64,000 nt of DNA from Basidiobolus meristosporus CBS 931.73 (GCA_002104905.1 MCFE01000210.1:1-64000), one strand, 5' to 3'; positions 12,701 through 23,875 are shown, numbered from the stretch's first letter. Numbers and translations: made by a program. Notes: generated by a model not told the origin, from the letters alone.

Positions 12701-13706
12701 ATAGTTGGCATTGCACGGTTTTGATGACACTGTTCCATTGGCGAGTATTCCAGTCGTAATTCCATCCATAGTAATCCATGCAAACCGCACCGTGTGCACA
12801 CCAAGCTGTTTCAAACCTGCCATTGACGCACTTTCGTTGCTCACCTGTCTTAAACGGATCGACACATTCTATGTTTGTTGTACATTCGTTTGTTTTTGTC
12901 ACCAAAACCTTTTTTGTGGAGACGGCTACCTTTGTTTCTTGCGTTGTGGTGTACACAACCGGCGGTAGAGTAACCACCTCTGGGACTACGCAGTTCGAGC
13001 CTATACCAATATTGCATACCTGTCCAGCTGGGCAAGGAGTTGCCCAAAATTTGCCGTCCTGGCAGAAAAAATAAACGTTGGGATATTCCGGTTTACAAGC
13101 GGTTTCACCAATAGCACAGCGACCTGTGCCGATATTGGAGGGTATGGGTGGGCATGTACACATGGCAGTGCCACTGCCTGAGTCGCAATGGCACAATTCA
13201 GTGCAGGTTTCAAGCACCTCACGGCCGTTTTGACACTCTATCACAGATCTCTTATCTGTGGAACACCTGTTTCGAAAAGTATTCGAGTTGCAAGAGCTTG
13301 TGTACGTGCGGACGTTTGTTTTCATGCTAAAAACAGTTTCGGTAGCAGTCGAAGTCGTTTTTCCTGTGCGGTAGTGTTTTACAGCCCAAGCTAAATTGCA
13401 GTATGCTTTTTCTCCGTCTGAATCGTAACATTTGTATTGCCCATTTTTGTACGGACATTTTTCAATTACCCACTTGCCGTGAATACACTTCTTGACTTCA
13501 TCCTCTGAGTGGCATGTCACCTTGTTACTATTGCAACTTCCGGTTAGTGTAGCCACCGGTTGAAGGGTGTTTTGCACGGTAAAATAGTCACTGCTGATGA
13601 TACTACCTACTTCAAGCGTACTGTCAGTAGGCACCGCCTGAGTAGAATAGGTGATGCTTAACTGATTTGTTACTAAAAGTAAGAAGAATAGTATTTTGAG
13701 CAACAT
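1..13706 (-). CDS. Giant secreted repeat protein with chitin-binding-like Cys modules (C terminus outside window)
   Basis: ATG at 13706 opens a signal peptide (MLLKILFFLLLVTNQLSITYS). Exon 1 (13706-12465, 414 codons) holds five Cys modules of the pattern C-x-C-x-NGxW-x-C-x-G-x-C, similar to fungal CBM19-type chitin-binding modules. A very short intron (about 12464-12430; acceptor could be 3 nt further) joins exon 2, which stays open in every part I translated down to base 1, giving at least about 4,557 residues. Exon 2 codes four more Cys modules with poly-Pro linkers, a His/Ser/Lys stalk, one more Cys module, a 16-residue His/Glu/Lys repeat array, and Thr/Val 38-residue repeats. The design resembles wall adhesins: ligand-binding head, long stalk, and probably a wall or GPI anchor beyond the edge (inferred). 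Substrate is unproven. Met is nearly absent from the stalks, and neighbouring frames are also open, so the frame is easily misassigned. Confidence 0.85.
790..6765 (-). repeat. 48-bp tandem array coding 16-residue His/Glu/Lys repeats
   Basis: About 125 units of 48 bp alternate two 16-residue types on the minus strand, SSERHHTESKETEKPH and SSEHHQSESKATEKPH. Each carries about three His. The units stay in the frame of the Cys modules (codon ends at positions divisible by 3). A large internal duplication is visible: blocks near 4381-5230 recur at about 5389-6090, with offsets of 1008 bp and then 864 bp (21 and 18 units), so one copy lost three units. Length change in whole units leaves the frame intact. 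Confidence 0.93.
6856..6982 (-). other. Isolated Cys-rich module between the two stalks of the giant protein
   Basis: In the giant-gene frame this codes CRPGCKAENVSPVIVKC, then an NGREE stretch and two more Cys pairs ending GVPSC. It matches the four modules at 11.3-12.2 kb in Cys spacing and in the CxAEN-SPVI-KC core, but is diverged. It separates the 7.2-11.2 kb stalk from the 0.8-6.8 kb stalk. A chitin-binding role is inferred from the pattern only. Confidence 0.8.
7195..11190 (-). repeat. His/Ser/Lys-rich stalk repeats with 297-bp higher-order units
   Basis: In the coding frame the basic motif is SSKHHESSKETAKSHTTEH followed by NEKSKETEKPSSSEPHGKP, with variants. Higher-order blocks of 297 bp (99 residues) are nearly identical at 9613, 9910 and 10207. 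The long minus- and plus-strand frames rich in Leu/Arg/Met over this stretch are out of register with the Cys modules and are shadows. Confidence 0.9.
11334..12232 (-). repeat. Four Cys-rich modules on proline-rich linkers, two in a 258-bp near-perfect duplication
   Basis: Modules start with CIPGCEAEN or CVAGCEAEN and end with GIPSC or GVPSC. The same landmark falls at 11341, 11599 and 11857, exactly 258 bp (86 residues) apart, and linker plus module are almost identical between these copies, including a poly-Pro run; the fourth (about 12107) is diverged. This shows recent tandem expansion of a module and its linker inside exon 2. Confidence 0.9.
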
Positions 13707-13745
13707 ATTCTCAGCATAAGCTTGGCTTTTGATGTAGCTCTGTGA

Positions 13746-13756
13746 GGTTTATATGC
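13746..13756 (-). promoter_or_regulatory. TATA box of the giant surface-protein gene
   Basis: The minus strand reads GCATATAAACC about 40-50 nt before the ATG at 13706. The short distance implies a short 5' leader and supports this start. Confidence 0.6.
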
Positions 13757-13759
13757 ACT

Positions 13760-15890
13760 TTCTTCACTATTATAATCCCGTCATTTTCTACTTGAGCAAA
13801 CCAGCCAAATTTTATGGCAAAATGTTTACACTATCTAAGCGAATTATTTGACGCAAGCCTTTGCCAAGCGCGTTGGTACATTCGGGCCCATCAAGGCACA
13901 CCAGTAATTGTGGCACCGCAAGATATGCCTTTATTATAGGTGGTCGAACAGTCAGTAGCATTAGGTGATAGGACAAGCAATTCAAATATAGATTCTGGCT
14001 TTCAATAAGAGCGTCGTCTGATTTCCGTCGCTAATACTTATTTTGAGTGAATGTGCCTAATATGACTTATATGGTTGGTTCTATACGTTGGAGTAGGCCA
14101 ACGCTCAGTACGAATCTGGCCCATTTCATTTTGATCACACATATTCAGTGCGATAAGCCGTTCATCCTATGTATAGGAAGTGTGATCGGTTTAGTGGTGA
14201 GTAGAAGCAACCTAAGCCTAATTTGGAAACAAGTGGCCGTAGCAAATTACGGCATCCTAAATTAAGGAGATGAAATATTTATATATTTATATTTATTGGA
14301 ATATACCAAAATCGAAGTCTGTAGCTTCACGTATAATTTTTGTCAAGTTGTTGATAGATGCATCATTACGTGAAATATTTTAAGGTCATCTGGCCACGTG
14401 ATGTTAATGCGATGCTTTTACACAAATCACTGATTTTCTGGGAAAACCCAATAATGCTGGTAGCTATGGCACATCGAAGAGTTATTAGGCTATAATACAG
14501 CCAACAGATGACTTCACAAAGTTGGCCCACGAAAAATATGATTGTGCAATTCATTGGGGGTTATTTGTCTATGTCTCACGTTTAGGATTTGAAGGAATTA
14601 CATCCGTGCTATTACACACGGCGCTTCTTAAAAATTTGGCCGTAAATACAAAATTTATTACAATCACCCATGCAATGATGCCACATTAGCGACACTTGCA
14701 TCCCAGCATGGTGATGATGATCTAGACCTGTCTTCATTGCTCTTATATGGTTAGATTTATCTTTCATAATTAGTGGACAGTATACAAAAATCTAGCGATC
14801 AGAGGATATAGGGACGCCTGAGGCAAATATCGAGTGATATGTTGCACGACTATACCATTGTTGCGTACTTCATTGCTGAGGTTTTTACCTCAAGCAGACT
14901 CTTGGCCTGTATACAACTGTATGTACACTGTTGGCTGTCGAAATCAGAAAAGGTGTTATGATGATCCCCAATCGTCCGTATCCGTTCTAACATCAGCGTA
15001 AATGTACCAAGCACTACTGCCTACCACCCCCAAGCTAGAGAACTGTATACAAGGGTGCAATTGCCAAAAGCGGAGTGATCGATAGTGGCTAGGTCAAACT
15101 GAGTGCTCAATTCTATGTTTAACGCAAGGTATTATTGGCTGATCAATAGTTCCCCAGCATAAGAGAGAGTAATACTCTTGTGGAGCAGCGTATCGCGTGC
15201 GAAATTGTCTATATATGACCACAAAGGGTAATATCTTGATGAAAGTACTGGGCGTGGGCTTTGTGCTGAGCTGAGCTCCTTCCAAAGCTCAACGAAGTTA
15301 ACCACTAAATGACAAATGAAGTACATGGGAATAGAAGCTTGCACAGCTTAAATAGAAAATCAGGTTCATAGGACAAATTAGGACTTAGCTGTTTCCATAA
15401 TGTATTCAACATTAATGCAATTTAGAAAATGAAACAGAGCTGCTTGCATTCTGTGGTGTTTCCGAAGGAGGTGATGACTTGGCAAGAGGAAGAACTCTGC
15501 AATAAAATGGTAAATTGTATCGGAAACTCTTTCTCTAAAGCAAACAATATAAAGTCAGGGCTCTTGCAGTGGTGTCGGAAAACATGCATTTTGAGAGCTT
15601 CCAATCTACCATATTTTTGACTTTACCAGTGAGTTTCTCAACGATATTCTTGTCAAGTATAACCACTAATTGGTTCCTATTCCTATATGAATTCAAGTTC
15701 CTTGAGATAGTTCAAGGCAAAGTGCTGAAATGAACGCCAGATAAAATTGGCGTTCAGTAAGTTTATACATACTCTCAAATATTCCATGGATTTAGCCACT
15801 TAGATCTAAGCTCATAGACTTTGCAATTTTAAACAAACTGATGGGATTGGATTGTAAAATATCTCTAATACATCAAATGGCCACAAGAGG
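13760..15890. other. Intergenic stretch without a supported gene
   Basis: AT-rich sequence with short, unconvincing frames on both strands. I found no conserved domain, no clear intron chain and no repeat structure. It separates the giant gene from the transposon nest. Confidence 0.6.
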
Positions 15891-16057
15891 AAATTCATTT
15901 CAGGAGTCTAACAGACCCCAAGTCTGCACACATGCTCTGCATAAAATACTTTTCTTATTTCAACTGGAATGTTCTATGAGCTCAGTCACCTAGATCACAA
16001 TCCATGACCTTTAGTTTATTGGACCTGACTCCTTGTGGATATTTACAAAGCATTCAT

Positions 16058-16335
16058 TGTCAACTTTGTAAATACACCTAAATATTCATCTTGATTGGAT
16101 ACATTGTCTAGTTTACAAATCTAATACAATTCTGGTCATTTTTTTCTTGAAATTTACTTGAAGTATTTTGACTTAGATATCAGGCACATAGTACATGAAA
16201 TCTCAAAGGTGTCCAAGCAGCCCAAAACTTTGTACACATGTTCTTGTGACCTTATTGCACTCATTTTATACTCTTTTCATGTCAAGATTATGTGAAAGTA
16301 TTAAACTTCTTTTACATTCAGTAAAATATTAAAGG
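16058..16335 (+). repeat. Decayed copia LTR remnant
   Basis: Diverged from the LTR at 17046 but collinear with it: it shares the 'acacctaaatattcatctt' start region, the 'tttgtacacatgttcttgtg' core and the downstream 'agtaaaatattaaa' region. There are many substitutions and small indels, so it is old. Fragments of similar sequence continue to the left to about 15.9 kb. Confidence 0.6.
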
Positions 16336-16342
16336 GAATAAT

Positions 16343-16688
16343 GTTGTAAGCGTTCTGGAGATATTGGAAGTGCTTTGGAGATCAAGTAAATTATGTGCTT
16401 TTGCTTAATAATCTATTGAATGTAAGAGTAGTTTTTATACTTTTACACGGTCTTGGCATAATAAATACACGGAATATGCTAAAGAAGGTTCCAAGAACAT
16501 GTGTGCAAGGTTTGGGGCTGTTTTGACAACTTATTGAATATTCATGTCTTGGGTACCTGATGTTTTGGTGATAGCATTCTAAGTAAACACTGACAAGGAC
16601 TTTGGTCAGTATTCACTAAGATTTTAGGTGATGATTCAAGTGACAAAGTTAGGTGAATATTCAGATGGAATTATAAACTCTTCAACAC
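16343..16688 (-). repeat. LTR of an older, inverted copia element
   Basis: Reverse-oriented relative of the LTR at 17046, beginning TGTTGTAAGCGTTCTGGAG and ending in the diverged inverted terminus near 16688. It directly follows, in minus orientation, the RNase H end of the same element (16689-17045), so it is that element's 3' LTR. Confidence 0.7.
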
Positions 16689-17045
16689 TCTCACTCAACT
16701 AAATGCTTATACTGACCAGTCCTAATTGTGACCTAAGATATTCAAATTCCTCTAGCCAATGGTTTGATGAGTATGTTTGCAATCATTTCATCTGTAGGGC
16801 CATTAACTAAGTAACTCTCTATAGCTTCATGTATGAAATGATGTCCAATATCTACTTGCCTAGTTCCAGCATGAAAAGTTGGATTTCTATCTAATATATA
16901 CATTCTTGATTATCTAGAAATAAAATAATAGGCATTTCTGGACATAAGCCTAAGTCAATAAAAAGCTTTCTTAGCCACTTTGCTTCTGCTATAGCTTCAC
17001 ATGCTACCATATACTCAGCCTCTGTGGTGGAAAGTGACATGGTTT
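16689..17045 (-). pseudogene. RNase H end of the older inverted copia element, left part
   Basis: Minus-strand translation shows the copia RNase H motif SLSTTEAEYMVACEAIAEAK followed by a WLRKL-type stretch and FLDNQ. A stop and diverged codons show decay. It is cut at 17045 by the younger insertion; the preceding part of the same domain lies at 21731-21880. Confidence 0.75.
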
Positions 17046-17394
17046 TGTTGTAAAAATTTGTATTTCCACCTAAATATTCACCTAACTTAGTCACTTAGAT
17101 CATTACCTTCAAATCCTAGAAAATACTGACCAAATTCCTTGTCGGGATTTACTTAGAATATTTTCACCAAAATACCAGGTACCCAGAACATGAAAATTCT
17201 CAAAGTTGTCCAAACAGCCCCAAACTTTGTACACATGTTCTTGGGACCTTCCTTAACCTATTCTACGTGTTTGTAATGCCAAGACCAGGTAAAAGTATAA
17301 ATACCACTTTTACATTCAATAAATCATTAAGTGAAAACCACATAATCTACTTGTTCTCCCAATCACTTCCAATATCTCCAAGACTCTTACAACA
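17046..17394 (+). repeat. 5' LTR of the young copia element
   Basis: 349 bp, TGTTGTAA to TTACAACA. It contains a TATA box (TATAAATA at about 17296-17303) and AATAAA at about 17318, placing transcription start and polyadenylation signals within the LTR as expected. Confidence 0.93.
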
Positions 17395-17407
17395 GGTTAT
17401 GAGCCCC
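17395..17407 (+). promoter_or_regulatory. Primer-binding site, half-tRNA (initiator Met) type
   Basis: GGTTATGAGCCCC abuts the LTR. It does not begin with TGG, so it does not pair with a mature tRNA 3' CCA end. GGTTATGAGCCC is the complement of GGGCTCATAACC, the anticodon stem-loop of fungal initiator tRNA-Met. Drosophila copia and yeast Ty5 use this internal tRNA site. The same 13 bases follow the LTR at 24208. Confidence 0.8.
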
Positions 17408-20400
17408 GAGCTGTCACTCTCTGCAATGTCTACTACTGCTATTACTGGAACTTTTCCCTCTGCTGAAAAGTTGGATGGATCTAACTACCAAGTGTGGAAG
17501 GTGAAGATGAAGATGCTGCTGCAAGAAAGAGGCCTTTGGGATATTGTCATGGGAGAAGAATGCCCTCCTAAAAACGTGGGAGAGGAAGCCTTAAAGTACC
17601 AGAAGAAAGAACAAAGTGCCTTTAACTGCATTTGCCTTAATGTCAAGGACAAATTGCTAATTCAATGCTCAAGAGCAAAAACGGCAAAGAATGCCTGGAA
17701 AGCATTAGAAGACACCTACCAGTCATGTTCAGCTGCCAAGAAAATGTATCTGAGAAGAAAATTCTTTACTACAAAGATGCTGCCAGGAGAAGAAATGAAA
17801 AATCTAATTAACAGAATTACCCTGCTGGTAGATGAGATGGAATCTGTGGGCGTACCAACTACTGATGAGGATGTGATAGTAACCATCCTGAATAGCCTGA
17901 CAGACGAGTTTCAGGGCCTTGTATCAGCCCTAGAGTCCAGAACTGAAGATTTGACCTTAAATTACGTATATGGAAGGCTCCTGGATGAAGAATTAAGAAA
18001 ATCAAGCGCCAATAAGAAGGAAGAAGAAAATGCTTTAATAAGCAATGATAACCAACAAAGGAGGTACCCAAGACCCTACAAAGGCAACTGCAACCTATTT
18101 TGCAACTACTGCAAAAGGAAAGGACACACATCAGACCGGTGTTTCAAAAAGAGAGATTATCAGCAAAAGAAGCCTGAATATGGAAATGCTGCAACAACTG
18201 AAGATAGACTATTCATATCTGCACTAAATATGACCACAAACAAGGATTCTCAGACGTGGTGTATTGACTCTGGAGCTTCTCAACACTTTACACACCAAAA
18301 AGAACTTTTTACCCAATATCAAGAAATTCCAATTAAGAAGGTTTTCATGGGTGACAATAGAACACTTGATGCAGTGGGAGAAGGAACTATCCAAGTAAAC
18401 CTTAGAAGCAGTGAAGGAAGCCATACACTGACCTTTAAAGAAGTACTCTATGTACCAGAAATAGCCAAGAACCTACTCTCTGTAAGCAAGGCCACAGCAG
18501 AAGGACTCAGTTTCAGTTTTGACAATTCTGGATGCAGGATCACTGATCAAAATGGTGCCCATATTGCTTCGGGCATCAGAGATCAGAATCTATACAAGTT
18601 GACTTATATTCCATCATATCTGGAAGCCAATATAAGTAACTTAAATGAAGAAACACCAATGCTTTGGCACAGGAGATTTGGACACATCAATTTTGATTAT
18701 TTGCGTAAAATGATCAAAGATCAGCTAATTTCTGGAGTGAAAATTGATCCCCCAGCTAATTTGGAGCACTGTGAAGCCTGCATATATGGGAAACAAGCCA
18801 GACAACCGTTCAAGAGCTCTGGGTTAATCAAAACTAAAAAAAAATTAGATCTAATTCACTCAGATCTGTGTGGACCTATGCAAAATTTATCCTGAGGCGG
18901 GATGAAGTATTTAATCACTTTTATTGATGATTATACAAGATACACATGGGTCTACTTCATGGAGAGAAAGGAAGAAGCTCTGTCTAAGCTCAGGGAGTTT
19001 AAAGCCATGGTGGAGAGAGAAACTGGTGAAAAAATCAAGAAAATACGCTCTGACAATGGTGGAGAATATACCTCAAAACTCTTCATCCACTTCTGCAAAA
19101 TTCATGGGATAAAGCAAGAGACTACTGTACCATACTCCCCACAGCAAAATGGAGTAGCAGAACGAGCTAACAGATCAATAATTGATATGGCAAGATCTAT
19201 GATCCATGATCAAAAATTATCCTATGATTTTTGGGCGGAATCAGTTGCCACTGCTGTATACCTTAAAAATAGGAGTTATAACAGAATACTTTGTGATTCT
19301 ACTCCATTTGAAGCATGGTATGGATACAGACCAAGTGCAGAACATCTAAGAATATTTGGGTGTACAGCATATGCCAAAAAACTGGCCGGAAATCAGTCAA
19401 AATTTGAGCCAAAAAGTGTAAAATGCATATTTTTGGGCTACTGCAATGAGAGTAAGGCATACAGACTCTACAATACCAAAGCAAAGAAGCTGATCAAGTC
19501 CAGGGATGTGTTGTTGGATGAAAGTTCAAAATTTTCACAAAAAATGACATCAGATGATGACAAAAATTTGATCTCAAGTCCACCAATTGTCAGGATTGAA
19601 TCAGAGCAAAACAATGAAAATATTTTCACTCCAGAGGACTCAACAACCGTGGTTCAGCCAGAATCAGTGCCCAGGAATATCCCAGAAGTGATCATTCCAG
19701 TATCAAATGCCCGGAGATCAAATCGGACAAGAAATAGCCCAAATTACTATATTAATGAGGGTACAAACTTAGCCTATGCCTATTCAGTCCATATTGATGA
19801 ACCCCAGACTGTAAAAGAGGCCCTAAATAGCCCTCAGACAAAGTTTTGGAGATCTGCAATGACTGAGGAATATCAGGCCCTGATGGAAAATCAAACTTGG
19901 GACTTAGTCAAATTACCAATCAACCGAAAATCAATTGGATGCAGATGGGTCTTCAAGACAAAGTACAAAGCTGATGGTACAATTGAAAGATACAAAGCAA
20001 GACTTGTAGCCAAAGGATACTCTCAAACAAAAGGACTTGACTATACTGAGACCTTTGCACCGGTAGCCAAGTTTAATTCCATCAGATTAATATTGGCTAT
20101 TGCAGCCAAATATAAGTTTTTTATTCATCAAATGGATGTAAAAACTGCATTTTTGAATGGAGAACTTGATGAGGACGTGTATATGGACCAGCCTGATGGG
20201 TTTGTTGACCAAGATAACCCCCATTTGGTCTGCAAGCTTAAAAAGTCACTATATGGTCTCAAACAATCACCAAGAGCCTGGAATTGCAAGATAGATTCTT
20301 ATTTGGAATCTTTCAGTTTCAAAAGGAGTAATGCTGACTATAGTATATACTATAAGCCAGATAGAGCAAATCCAGTTCTATTAGCTCTATATGTGGATGA

Positions 20401-21370
20401 TCTTATTATAGCCACCAATAACCTAGAAACATTGGAAGAGACTAAATCCAGCCTATCTAAGGAGTTCAAGATGTCCAATCTAGGAGAACTCAGTTACTAC
20501 TTAGGGATTAAGTTCTCCATAGACAGAAGTACCCAGACTATTACCCTAAGCCAATCCAAGTATATTCAAGATATACTAAAGAAGTACAAAATGGAAGACT
20601 GTAAACCGGCAGCTACCCCAATGGAGACAAACCTTAACTTGGTCAAAACTCAACCAAATCAATAGAGCTTGGTGCCATCTGAAAGCCCTGACTTTCCTTA
20701 TCAATCTATGGTCGGCAGTCTGATGTATATCATGCTTGGAACACGTCCAGATATCTCATATTCAGTGGGAGTTGTCAGCCAACATAATCAGAATTATGGA
20801 TCTGATCATATTGCAGCAGTTAAGCGGATTTTTAGATACCTAAAAGGAACTGCTGATATCTGCTTAAGATACACTTATAAGGATTCAGAACAGGATCTTG
20901 TGGGATACTCTGATGCTGATTGGGGACGAAATTTAGAAGACTGAAGATCCACCACAGGATACACCTTTCTTTACTGTAAAGGAGCAATTTCATGGAATTC
21001 AAGAGAGCAACCAACCGTAGCACTTTCTACTACAGAGGCAGAATATATGGCAGCCTGTGAGGCTACAAAAGAAGCAATGTGGTTAAGAAAGCTGTTTACA
21101 GATTTAGGCCTATGTCAAAAAACGCCTATTACTTTATTTCAAGATAATCAAGGATGTATACAAATAGGTAGAAATCCAACTTTTCATGCTAGAACCAAGC
21201 ACATAGATATTAGACATCATTTCATACGTGAAGCTATAGAGAGTAACTTAGTTAGATTAGTTTACTGTCCTACAGATGAAATGATTGCAGACATATTTAC
21301 CAAACCATTAGCTAGAGACAAGTTTGAATATCTTAGGTCAAAATTAGGACTAGTCAGTATGAACATTTAG
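17399..21370 (+). pseudogene. copia gag-pol frame with three in-frame stops
   Basis: One reading frame from the ATG at 17399 to the TAG at 21368-21370 with no frameshift. Domains in order: gag (UBN2-type), CCHC zinc knuckle CNYCKRKGHTSDRC near residue 235, protease DSGAS near residue 290, GAG-pre-integrase HRRFGHIN, integrase catalytic core (HSD, SDNGGEY, GVAERANR), reverse transcriptase with YVDD near 20390, and RNase H with TTEAEYMAACEA. Stops fall at 18893 (TGA, before GGMKYL), 20663 (TAG, between RT and RNase H) and about 20942 (TGA). The first is a sense codon in the copy at 24-28 kb; the second is present in both. The in-frame ATG at 17267 lies inside the LTR and is not used as the start here. 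Confidence 0.9.
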
Positions 21371-21381
21371 CTGAGTGGGAG

Positions 21382-21730
21382 TGTTGTAAAAATTTGTATT
21401 TCCACCTAAATATTCACCTAACTTAGTCACTTAGATCATTACCTTCAAATCCTAGAAAATACTGACCAAATTCCTTGTCGGGATTTACTTAGAATATTTT
21501 CACCAAAATACCAGGTACCCAGAACATGAAAATTCTCAAAGTTGTCCAAACAGCCCCAAACTTTGCACACATGTTCTTGGGACCTTCCTTAACCTATTCT
21601 ACGTGTTTGTAATGCCAAGACCAGGTAAAAGTATAAATACCACTTTTACATTCAATAAATCATTAAGTGAAAACCACATAATCTACTTGTTCTCCCAATC
21701 ACTTCCAATATCTCCAAGACTCTTACAACA
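21382..21730 (+). repeat. 3' LTR of the young copia element
   Basis: 349 bp, almost identical to 17046-17394. It is preceded by a short purine tract (GAGTGGGAG) that can serve as the plus-strand primer and is followed by GGTTT, the target duplication. Confidence 0.93.
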
Positions 21731-21880
21731 GGTTTGCTGCTTTCTTATATTATATGAAGTTGCTCCTTTGCAGTAAAGAAAGGGATATCCTATGGTGTAT
21801 CTTCTGACTTACAAATTTTGTCCCCAGTCAGCAGCAGATTATCCCACAAGAGCCTATTTTGAATCCTAATAGGTGTACAA
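21731..21880 (-). pseudogene. Older inverted copia element, right part of the split RNase H region
   Basis: On the minus strand this matches the DADWG...STTGYTFLYCKGAIS region of the intact copy and joins in phase with 16689-17045 once the young element and one GGTTT are removed. It breaks off near 21880, where plus-strand LTR-like sequence begins. Confidence 0.7.
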
Positions 21881-21884
21881 AACT

Positions 21885-22260
21885 TTACAACAAACAACAC
21901 ATAGTCCACTTGTTCTCCCTCACACCTCAAATATCTCAAAGATGCTCAAAAAAGCTGAGTACCAAGCTGTGACTCTCTGGAATATCCACTGCTGAAAAGC
22001 TTGCTGAATCTGATTACTAGGTGCAAAAGGTGAAGGTGAGAATGATGCTACTGAAAAAAGGTCTTGGAGCATTGTCATAGGAGTGGAATACCCTCACAAA
22101 TGTGTAGAAGAAGTCCTCAAGTATCAAAAGAACATTCAGCCTTTGACAGTATAGGTAATAATGTTGAAGAACAAATTGAAAAGAAAGCATTGAAGGAATT
22201 GGAAGACATCTACTAGTGATGGTCAGCTGCTAAAAATATGTAACTTGAGTTTTAATTATT
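21885..22260 (+). pseudogene. Degenerate copia LTR end and gag remnant
   Basis: Plus-strand sequence resembles the LTR end (catagtccacttgttctccc), then the leader and gag start (tgctgaaaagcttgctgaat; ggaagacatctactag), with many indels and stops. No intact frame remains. Confidence 0.6.
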
Positions 22261-22574
22261 GCAATTACCATAATATATTCCCCTAGTTTAGTCACTTAAA
22301 GCATTGTCAGTCAATTGGAGTAAATTCTTGCTAAATTCTTGGTTTGGAGTTGCTCAGAATGTCCTTGCAAGAATATCCAGGAAGAAAAAAATTAGCAAAA
22401 GGCCAGCAGAATGCCATTGTAATATCAGCTGATTTACAACTTTCCCAATAGTGGCAACTCTCAGCAACTCTGTACTAGCTTCACTGCAGACAAGTTGACA
22501 TCCTGTCTTGGGGGAGACTAGGCCAACTGGCATACATAGCAAAATCAATGAGAAGCTACTCATTACTTTTGCAA

Positions 22575-22875
22575 TTACTATGTTGTCACCCAGATATTTC
22601 TGCTAACTTAGTCACATAGATCTTATTCTGTGATTAGCACTCTTTCCTGACCAAATTTCTTGTTGGGATTCACTCACAATATTTTCACCAAATTATGACC
22701 TTTCTCAAAGATGTCCAAAATACCCAAAGCTTTGCACACATATTCCTGGGACCTTCCTTAACAAGCTCTAGATGCTTGTTTCCTCTACTTACAACTCAAT
22801 AAATCTATATGGGCATAACATGTAAATCCTCTTGCACTCCACATCACTTCCAATACTCCTATAATAATGCAACCA
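22575..22875 (+). repeat. Decayed copia LTR remnant
   Basis: Collinear with the family LTR (ctaacttagtcacatagatc; cccaaagctttgcacacat; ccttccttaac) at clearly lower identity. A second, weaker LTR-like stretch lies at about 22260-22400. Confidence 0.6.
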
Positions 22876-23875
22876 TTATTTCTACCAAAAATTGCAACTT
22901 GATATGGGGAGCATTAGGTCCTACAGGTAAATCCATTCCTGATCAGCCATCATGATACTGCAGTGAGGCTGTCATTATGCCATCAGCTTAGAACTATTGA
23001 CCTGCTTTACAGTTCTATGATGAAATTGTGGTAGTGTTTTACGGTTTTTATTACCAAGTAAAGTAATATGCTTGATGGTGCTTTAACAGTCTTTTGGCAA
23101 GACCTACAAGGCATTCTATTGGTCTTCATGCAGTCTAAATTTATTTGAACAGACCCAACCAGCCAGTACATACACTGTCCTTATATGGCTAAAAGCTTGA
23201 TGGTGTTTTGGTGGCCTTGATTTAGACCTTTGTTGGCTTTATTACAGGAGTACAGTGGCCTACAACTAGTCTTGCATAATGCTATCATGTCAATTTATTA
23301 AATGGTGTTTCATTTCTCTATCTCCCCTTGCACTATTCATATATTCCACTGTAGAATAGCCCCTGTTTATGTGCATACCATGCTGTAATTCACACACTCC
23401 TATAACTTCAGCTATATGGCCTTTCAGTCCAATACTTACAAAGGTATTATATACCTGTATTGCTTTTAACATATACATCTTGCAAACCTGTGCTGAGTTG
23501 CATTCACTTTTGCCATTGATGCCTTTTGAGCATTCACAAAATACTTCTTGGTACTTATCAAATACCCCTTTTCACTGCAGAATTTTGATCTCACTTATAT
23601 GTGTGCTCTAGTTGTTATTTGAGTGAATCCATAATGAAAGTTGTAGAAGTTGGTTTGTAAACAGTAGAAGCCTAGTATACAGCTCTAAAGTTGTCCTGAT
23701 AAAAATCAGTTGCTTGTTGCATCTGAGCCAACCTAGCATTACTTAACTTATTACACATCCTCTAAGGCTGGTACACTTCATGATGCCAGAGGCACAAGTG
23801 TTTCCAGGTGCACATTTGTGCTCTGTTATTTCCAACCCTTTCTGGCTGTCCTTAATATGCCAACTCATTATATTC
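22876..23875. other. Unassigned AT-rich sequence between transposon copies
   Basis: No domain, clear intron chain or LTR similarity seen. It may be older unrecognised transposon sequence or original intergenic DNA. Confidence 0.4.

Larger units (their letters stand above)
17046..21730 (+). mobile_element. Ty1/copia LTR retrotransposon, young copy (4,685 bp)
   Basis: Complete structure: 349-bp LTRs with TGTTGTAA...TTACAACA ends, a primer-binding site directly after the 5' LTR, one gag-pol frame in copia order (gag, protease, integrase, RT, RNase H), a purine-rich tract before the 3' LTR, and a 5-bp target duplication GGTTT on both sides. The LTRs differ at about one base (gtacacatg versus gcacacatg), so insertion was recent. 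It landed in the RNase H region of an older inverted relative. Three in-frame stops make this copy unlikely to be autonomous. Confidence 0.95.

Noticed and set aside
17267-17398. Extension of the copia frame upstream to an ATG at 17267
   Set aside because: This lies inside the LTR, upstream of the TATA-to-leader region; the ATG at 17399 directly after the LTR is the sensible start.
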